From contig NZ_JAHOEA010000025.1 in NCBI RefSeq assembly GCF_019127135.1, positions 1 to 57,678 of the forward strand: a stretch of 57,678 nt of DNA, read 5' to 3'. The DNA comes from Segatella copri (lineage in GTDB: Bacteria; Bacteroidota; Bacteroidia; Bacteroidales; Bacteroidaceae). The notes below the pieces were generated by a model. That model made no database searches. It saw only the letters and a list, made by a program, of their open reading frames with translations, and was not told the origin of the DNA. The translations under genes and the position numbers were made by a program. Below are positions 52,720-57,678 of the stretch, piece by piece. The first letter of the stretch is position 1. Each line of letters starts with the position of its first letter.

Positions 52720-54540
52720 ATGAATATGAAGAAAATAACAATTTTATCGTTTCTGATCATGGCTTTTGCCATGGTCAGTTTCTCAGCTTGTTCTGATGAG
52801 GATACCATCGGAGGCGGTGAAGGACTCTCTAAGGACTTCGTGGTTTCCCGTTCTGATATGGCGTTTACGAAGAATGGTGGTGAGACTGATTTATATGTCA
52901 AGGCGGCTCAGGTACCAACGGTTTCTACCGAAGCGGCTTGGTTGGCTGTAACTCCAGTGGCTGGCTCTTCTAGTATTACCCATCATTTCCTCATCAAGGC
53001 AGAGGCAAATACTGCCAATGATGACCGTTCGGCAACTATCACCGTAGCGGCTGGTTCTGATACCAAAACTATCACCGTGAGCCAGAACTCTACCGAGGGA
53101 CTGCTCATATCATCAGGTAAAACCATGAATGTGGGGGCTGCCGGTGGTCAGGTTACAGTAACCCTGAAGGCAAATGCAAGTTATTCTCAGGTAATCAGCA
53201 ATGACTGGGTGAGTGAGATTACTTCTCGTGCCAACATGGTGGAATACACCCACAACTATTCTGTGGCTGCCAACATCAGCAATGCCCGTTCGGCAACCAT
53301 CAGCTATACCATGGTGGTAAACGACAGTACTTCCATCACCGAAGCTGTTACCATTAACCAGGAGCAGGGTACTACTACTGGTGATATGAGCAAGACAGCT
53401 ATGGATATTGCTGCCTTGATGTATCCGGGGTGGAATCTGGGTAATACGATGGAGGCAGGAAATGCTGCCAATAACTGGAAGAATGCCGGTATCGGTTCTG
53501 AAACTTTTTGGCAGTCGGCAAAGACTACCCAGCAGCTCATCGACCTGGTGAAGGCTTCCGGTTTCAAGAGCGTCCGTATTCCTTGTTCTTGGGTGATGGG
53601 TCACATCACAGATGCTGAGGCTTGCACCATCGATGCCGATTGGCTGACCCGTGTTCACGAGGTGGTAGATTACTGCATCAAGAACAATCTCTATGTCATC
53701 ATCAACCAGCATTGGGATGGTGGATGGATTGAGCATGATGGCTTCACTGCTGCTACTGATGTGGATGCTACCAAGGCAAAACTCACCAAGATTTGGACTC
53801 AGATAGCCAATAGTTTCAAGAATTATGACGAGCGTCTTATCTTTGCCGGTATGAATGAGCCTGGTGTGGGTGGCGGTGATGACAATGCATTGCTGGGCAC
53901 TGCGGATTTGGCCAATAGAATTGCAGAGTATGAGCAGACTTTCATTGAGGCAGTGCGTGCTACAGGTGGCAACAATGCCAAGCGAGTTCTGATAGTTCAG
54001 GGCCCTAATACCGATATCGATAAATTTGTAGCCAACAACTACATGTCTAAGATTAAGGATTCTGCTACCGACCGACTGATGGTAGAGGTTCACTTCTATG
54101 ATCCATATAATTTTACCGATCTGAGTGAAGACAAGGATTGGGGCAAGTATTGCCTCTATTGGGGCAAGAATAACACCAATGGTTCTGAGGCTGGTCGTAC
54201 AGCTGATGCCAAATACAACGAGGATTATGTAGAGGCTCAGATGAAGAAGATGAAGACCAAGTTCTTCGACAAGGGCTATCCTGTAGTGATTGGTGAGTTT
54301 GGTGCCAACCAGCGTCTGGCCATCGGTAAGGATGCTGTTCATGATGCATCAGTTAAGGACTATTACAAGGCTGTTGTAACTAGTGCTATCAATAATGGTT
54401 GTGTTCCAATGGCATGGGATACCAATAGCGGTCTTCCTAGCATGACCATCTTCAACCGTGCTGGTGCAAGTGTTAGCAATGCTAATATGCTTGAGAGTAT
54501 CCAGGCTGCTGTTGCTGCAGCAAAGTGGCCTGCTAAATAA
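52720..54540 (+). CDS. BACON-GH5 lipoprotein glycanase
   Basis: This 606-residue surface lipoprotein (Cys24, FSACSDED) has two BACON domains (about 38-122 and 128-217) that hold the enzyme away from the membrane. The GH5 catalytic domain (about 228-600) starts GWNLGNTMEAG. Candidate acid/base is E380 in FAGMNEPGV and nucleophile E526 in VVIGEFGAN; HWDGGW (331-336) is in the active-site cleft. GWNLGNT enzymes often cut beta-1,4-glucans, xyloglucan or glucomannan. It begins 25 bp after the previous gene and ends in a terminator. Confidence 0.93.
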   Translation: MNMKKITILSFLIMAFAMVSFSACSDEDTIGGGEGLSKDFVVSRSDMAFTKNGGETDLYVKAAQVPTVSTEAAWLAVTPVAGSSSITHHFLIKAEANTANDDRSATITVAAGSDTKTITVSQNSTEGLLISSGKTMNVGAAGGQVTVTLKANASYSQVISNDWVSEITSRANMVEYTHNYSVAANISNARSATISYTMVVNDSTSITEAVTINQEQGTTTGDMSKTAMDIAALMYPGWNLGNTMEAGNAANNWKNAGIGSETFWQSAKTTQQLIDLVKASGFKSVRIPCSWVMGHITDAEACTIDADWLTRVHEVVDYCIKNNLYVIINQHWDGGWIEHDGFTAATDVDATKAKLTKIWTQIANSFKNYDERLIFAGMNEPGVGGGDDNALLGTADLANRIAEYEQTFIEAVRATGGNNAKRVLIVQGPNTDIDKFVANNYMSKIKDSATDRLMVEVHFYDPYNFTDLSEDKDWGKYCLYWGKNNTNGSEAGRTADAKYNEDYVEAQMKKMKTKFFDKGYPVVIGEFGANQRLAIGKDAVHDASVKDYYKAVVTSAINNGCVPMAWDTNSGLPSMTIFNRAGASVSNANMLESIQAAVAAAKWPAK

Positions 54541-54583
54541 AAAACGAGATATTAAGTCTTTAGGTTTGATATAAAGTAGGTGT

Positions 54584-54627
54584 GGGCGCATATCGGGGAA
54601 TCTTTCTCTGATGTGCGTCCTTTTTTT
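54584..54627 (+). terminator. Terminator after the BACON-GH5 gene
   Basis: A 17-bp stem starting GGGCGCATATCGGGGAA (54584-54600) pairs with 54604-54620 using four wobble pairs and a 3-nt loop, followed by seven T. It ends the susC-to-GH5 transcript. Confidence 0.85.
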
Positions 54628-54692
54628 GTGCAAATATCGTACATCCTAACATAATATACCTATCCTTTTATCAAAAATATACATTCACGCTA

Positions 54693-54712
54693 CTGTTTTT
54701 TCGCTATCTTTG
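54693..54712 (+). promoter_or_regulatory. Promoter of the second GH5 gene
   Basis: TATCTTTG (54705-54712) with CTGTTTTTT (54693-54701) three bases upstream repeats the susC promoter layout exactly. Confidence 0.5.
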
Positions 54713-54755
54713 CAACATGATAACTTCAAAACCCGATAATACGTTAGATTGATAT

Positions 54756-56069
54756 ATGAAGAAGATAGTTATGATTATATTGGCTGCCGCTCATTTCGCT
54801 TGGGCTGGCGCACAGGTTAAACCAGTGGATGGTCGTATCTCGAAAATGAAACTTACGGCTACCGAACTGGCTCACTATATGGCTCCAGGAGTTAACCTGG
54901 GTAATACGATGGAGGCATGCGACTGGAACGATGTCTTTACCAATCAGGCTGGACTGAAGTCGGAAACTTCATGGCAGAATGATAAAACTTCAGAAAGTTA
55001 TATCCGGAGCTTGAAGCAGCAGGGGTTCAACAGTCTTCGCATCCCTACATCCTGGGTGGCTGGGCATCTTACGGATAAGGAGAATATGACCATAGATCCT
55101 GTCTGGATGAAACGAATCAAGGAAATCGTAAACTATGGTCTCAATGCTGGTCTCTGTGTCATCATCAACGAACACTGGGATGGCGGATGGATGGAGCATG
55201 ATGCCTTTACCAGTGGGGTGAATGTGGCAGAGCATAAGGAGATGTTCCGCAAGCTGTGGACGAATATTGCAAAGGAATTCAAAGCGTATGACCAGCGGGT
55301 TCTCTTTGCTGCCCTAAACGAACCGGGAGTGGGAGGTGCCAGTCCGCAGGCTCAGGGCGACATGATGGCTCCCGAAAGCAAGGAGTTTGCCGACCGGCTC
55401 CTGGCATACGAACAGGTGTTTATCGATGCCGTCCGTGCTACCGGTGGTAATAATGCTAGCCGTGTACTCATCGTTCAGGCTCCAAAGACCGAGATTGATT
55501 TGGCTGCCAAGGATTCTTATGATATCACCCGTCTGAAGGATAAGGCGAAGAACCGCCTGATGGCAGAGGTTCATTTCTACGATCCTTATATATTTACCTT
55601 GATGGACAAGGATGCCGATTGGGGCAAGGTGGCTCTTTATTGGAAAGGACATGCGCCTGCCGATGACCAGGGACGAACCATAAACACCATCTGGTATAAT
55701 AATAAGAACGTGGATGCCTACCAGCATATCACCAATCAGATGATGAAGATGAAACGTAAATTTGTAGACCAGGGGTATCCGGTAGTCATCGGTGAATATG
55801 GTGCCAACCGTAAGGATGCCTCTCTCTTCGGTGGTAATCAGGAGAAGCATAATGAGAGTATGATGGCATGGTATGGTGCTGTGACTGCCGAAATGATGAA
55901 GGCAGGACTTATCCCATACGTCTGGGATATCAATGTGCAGCCTCTTCCTCACATGACCATCTTCGACAGAAAGAAGCAGGTGGTTTCCGACTCCTATATA
56001 TTTAAAGGTGTGATGCAGGGAGCAGCCGAAGGGATGGAAGATTACCTGAAAATCTATCCGAAACCTTAG
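54756..56069 (+). CDS. Secreted GH5 glycanase, paralogue of the BACON-GH5 enzyme
   Basis: This 437-residue enzyme has a normal signal peptide (residues 1-20, AWAGAQ) rather than a lipobox, so it is probably periplasmic. The catalytic domain starts GVNLGNTMEACDW and shares WDGGWMEHDAFTSG, FAALNEPGVGG (acid/base E189) and YPVVIGEYGAN (nucleophile E347) with its upstream paralogue. It lacks BACON domains. A surface enzyme paired with a periplasmic one of the same family suggests stepwise cutting: long chains outside, imported oligosaccharides inside. Confidence 0.93.
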   Translation: MKKIVMIILAAAHFAWAGAQVKPVDGRISKMKLTATELAHYMAPGVNLGNTMEACDWNDVFTNQAGLKSETSWQNDKTSESYIRSLKQQGFNSLRIPTSWVAGHLTDKENMTIDPVWMKRIKEIVNYGLNAGLCVIINEHWDGGWMEHDAFTSGVNVAEHKEMFRKLWTNIAKEFKAYDQRVLFAALNEPGVGGASPQAQGDMMAPESKEFADRLLAYEQVFIDAVRATGGNNASRVLIVQAPKTEIDLAAKDSYDITRLKDKAKNRLMAEVHFYDPYIFTLMDKDADWGKVALYWKGHAPADDQGRTINTIWYNNKNVDAYQHITNQMMKMKRKFVDQGYPVVIGEYGANRKDASLFGGNQEKHNESMMAWYGAVTAEMMKAGLIPYVWDINVQPLPHMTIFDRKKQVVSDSYIFKGVMQGAAEGMEDYLKIYPKP

Positions 56070-56122
56070 AAAAAAGCAGAAAAAGCAATAATAAATAAGC
56101 ATAGTTTAGATTTATATGTAGA

Positions 56123-56158
56123 AAGGGCAAAAAAGTATCATGCTTTTTTGCCCTTATT
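56123..56158 (+). terminator. Terminator after the second GH5 gene
   Basis: AAGGGCAAAAAAG and CTTTTTTGCCCTT form a perfect 13-bp stem with a 7-nt loop, followed by ATTTAG. Confidence 0.8.
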
Positions 56159-56161
56159 TAG

Positions 56162-56169
56162 TATCTTTG
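56162..56169 (+). promoter_or_regulatory. -7 box of the mannanase gene
   Basis: TATCTTTG matches the consensus and the other two PUL promoters, 41 bp before the ATG. The -33 position lies inside the preceding terminator. Confidence 0.45.
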
Positions 56170-56210
56170 CAACCGAAAATGAATCTTTAAACTGTAAACT
56201 TAAATAATAA

Positions 56211-57494
56211 ATGAAGAAGATATTTATTTTATTGATGATGGCTTTGGCTACATGCAATATCTCTGCAAAGTCAAACTTTGTGCAGGTGAAGGACGGACAT
56301 TTTGTTCGTGATGGTAAACCTTATTATTATGTAGGTACCAATTTCTGGTATGGTGCAATCCTCGGTTCAGAAGGACAGGGCGGCAACCGTGAGCGTCTCT
56401 GTAGGGAACTCGATAAGATGAAGGAGATGGGCATTGATAATCTCCGCATCCTGGTGGGCTCTGATGGAAAGCGAGGAGTGAAGACCAAGGTGGAACCGAC
56501 GCTGCAGGAAGCTCCGGGCGTTTATAACGATACGATTCTTGCCGGTCTCGACTATCTTCTGATGGAGATGGGCAAACGCAAGATGGTAGCCGTGCTCTAC
56601 CTGAACAACTCCTGGGAATGGAGTGGCGGTTATGGCTATTATCTGGAGCAGGCTGGTTTTGGTAAGGCTCCGCTTCCTAGTATCGACGGCTATTCTGCCT
56701 TTATGAACTTCGTTGCCAAATATGCATCCTGCGAAAAGGCGCATCAGCTATTCTATGATTATGTGAGATTCATACTTACGAGAACCAACAGATATACAAA
56801 GAAGAAGTATAAGGATGACCCGGCTATCATGTCATGGCAGATAGGTAACGAGCCTCGTGCTTTCAGCAAAGAGCAGTTGCCTGCTTTTGAAAAGTGGCTG
56901 GGTGAAACAAGCAAGCTGATCCGTTCGCTCGACAAGAATCATCTGATTTCTATCGGTAGCGAAGGCAAATGGGGATGCGAAGGTGAACTGAACTGTTGGG
57001 AACGGATCTGTGCCGACAAGAATGTGGATTATTGCAACATTCATCTTTGGCCATACAACTGGAGTTGGGCGAGAAAAGACCATTTGCAGGAAGATTTGGG
57101 AATCTCCTGCCAGAACACCAAGGAGTATATTGATGAACATCTTGAGGTATGCGGACGTATCAGGAAGCCATTGGTTATGGAGGAGTTCGGCTATCCTCGT
57201 GATGGTTTCTCTTTCTCAACTTCTTCTACAACAGAAGCACGTGACGGATATTATAAGTACGTGTTCAGTCTTGTTGGCGACAATGCTGCATCCGGCGGTT
57301 ACTTTGCCGGTTGTAACTTCTGGGGATGGGGCGGCTTTGCCAATCCTAAGCATGAGCAGTGGCAGGTAGGTGATGATTACACCGGTGATCCTGCTCAGGA
57401 AGCGCAAGGTCTGAATTCTGTTTTCTCTACCGATAAATCTACATTGGATGTAGTAAAGACGCAGGTAGACAGAATGAAGAAGATTGGTAAGTAA
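56211..57494 (+). CDS. GH5 (subfamily 7-like) beta-mannanase
   Basis: This 427-residue secreted enzyme (signal peptide 1-19, CNISAK) has features of GH5_7 endo-beta-1,4-mannanases: the opening VGTNFWYGAILGSEGQGG, LYLNNSWEWSGGYGYYLEQ, acid/base E214 in WQIGNEPRA, and NIHLWPYNW. The nucleophile is E325 in VMEEFGYPRD. It is the clearest hint that the PUL targets a mannan or glucomannan. It has its own promoter and is followed by the hairpins at 57526. Confidence 0.93.
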   Translation: MKKIFILLMMALATCNISAKSNFVQVKDGHFVRDGKPYYYVGTNFWYGAILGSEGQGGNRERLCRELDKMKEMGIDNLRILVGSDGKRGVKTKVEPTLQEAPGVYNDTILAGLDYLLMEMGKRKMVAVLYLNNSWEWSGGYGYYLEQAGFGKAPLPSIDGYSAFMNFVAKYASCEKAHQLFYDYVRFILTRTNRYTKKKYKDDPAIMSWQIGNEPRAFSKEQLPAFEKWLGETSKLIRSLDKNHLISIGSEGKWGCEGELNCWERICADKNVDYCNIHLWPYNWSWARKDHLQEDLGISCQNTKEYIDEHLEVCGRIRKPLVMEEFGYPRDGFSFSTSSTTEARDGYYKYVFSLVGDNAASGGYFAGCNFWGWGGFANPKHEQWQVGDDYTGDPAQEAQGLNSVFSTDKSTLDVVKTQVDRMKKIGK

Positions 57495-57525
57495 TAAGCT
57501 TGGTGAAATTGTTAATTGTTTTAGA

Positions 57526-57562
57526 AGGGTGTGCCATCAGTTCATGGTGCACCCTCTTTTTT
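57526..57562 (+). terminator. Mannanase terminator, first of two related hairpins
   Basis: AGGGTGTGCCAT (57526-57537) pairs with ATGGTGCACCCT (57544-57555) with two wobble or mismatch positions, followed by CTTTTTT. Confidence 0.75.
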
Positions 57563-57623
57563 CTGGCTTTTTCGTGTCCACTTTGGGGAACTGCTACACC
57601 CCTGAATTTCTTGGCTGTTTCAA

Positions 57624-57660
57624 GAGGGTGTGTCATAAGTCTGTGACGCACCCCTTTTTA
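57624..57660. repeat. Second, related GGGTGTGTCA hairpin
   Basis: GGGTGTGTCA (57626-57635) pairs with TGACGCACCC (57644-57653), followed by CTTTTTATTTTTT. It resembles the hairpin 98 bp upstream in both arm sequence and flanks (AGAAGGGTGTGCCAT versus AAGAGGGTGTGTCAT), so the two may belong to a dispersed repeat family or mobile-element end. Confidence 0.6.
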
Positions 57661-57678
57661 TTTTTTGCCTTTTCACAG

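Noticed and set aside
53113..54342. 409-codon open frame antisense to the BACON-GH5 gene
   Set aside because: Lies fully within a gene with identifiable catalytic residues; no domain or signal in the antisense product.
57439..57651. 70-codon minus-strand frame over the terminal hairpins
   Set aside because: Its repeated VHHELMAHP/MTHPLETA phrases are the hairpin repeats read as protein; there is no support for translation.

Overview
The window looks like chromosome from a gut or oral Bacteroidota, most likely Prevotella/Segatella. The evidence is: promoters with a TAnnTTTG -7 box (often with TTTG or TTGC 19-20 bp upstream), few Shine-Dalgarno sequences, a fused FeoA-FeoB, a SusC/SusD polysaccharide locus, BACON domains, DUF4105/Lnb, and a hemolysin-GldE/PpiD/LptC arrangement typical of the phylum. 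Species assignment is an inference from gene style, not from a marker gene. No rRNA, tRNA, CRISPR array or complete insertion sequence was seen.

Region 1 (1-24.6 kb) is mostly housekeeping: a GDSL hydrolase, an MFS transporter, FeoAB iron import, SecA, a predicted lipoprotein N-acyltransferase (Lnb), an outer-membrane protein, LptC, a GldE-like CNNM/CBS protein, a PpiD-like chaperone, a HAD phosphatase, a Wzc-type tyrosine kinase with RfbA, and a division/RNA-decay cluster (ZapB-like, ZapA, RNase Y, TtcA).

Region 2 (24.7-36.7 kb) is a redox/iron/nitrosative-stress block and is the most interesting part. An HcpR-like Crp/Fnr regulator lies next to hcp, and hcp has a near-perfect 30-bp palindrome just upstream of its -7 box. 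Next come a ResB-CcsA cytochrome c maturation fusion and a porin-imelysin-diheme oxidoreductase gene set. That set is preceded by a 128-nt structured leader closed by an 11-bp helix. A divergent gene encodes an unusual regulator: DUF542 plus RIC-like hemerythrin plus LuxR HTH. A second LuxR-type protein with a degenerate receiver domain follows. The divergent promoters share an inverted repeat whose half-site AATACCTAGAAATG also occurs upstream of feoAB. I propose that these genes form one iron/NO/O2-responsive network: the diheme protein needs CcsBA for heme attachment, imelysin and the porin may handle iron, and the hemerythrin regulator may sense the signal.

Region 3 (36.7-43.4 kb) holds envelope genes: a secreted phospholipase-D-like protein, KdsD and KdsA for Kdo synthesis, a large MscS channel and an N-acetylglucosamine-kinase-like ATPase.

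Region 4 (43.7-57.5 kb) is a polysaccharide utilization locus: SusC, SusD, two surface glycan-binding lipoproteins with shared beta-sandwich modules, a BACON-GH5 lipoprotein, a second GH5 and a GH5_7-type beta-mannanase. It is probably directed at beta-mannan/glucomannan or a related beta-glucan. No PUL regulator gene is present in the window. Two tandem hairpins lie at the right edge.
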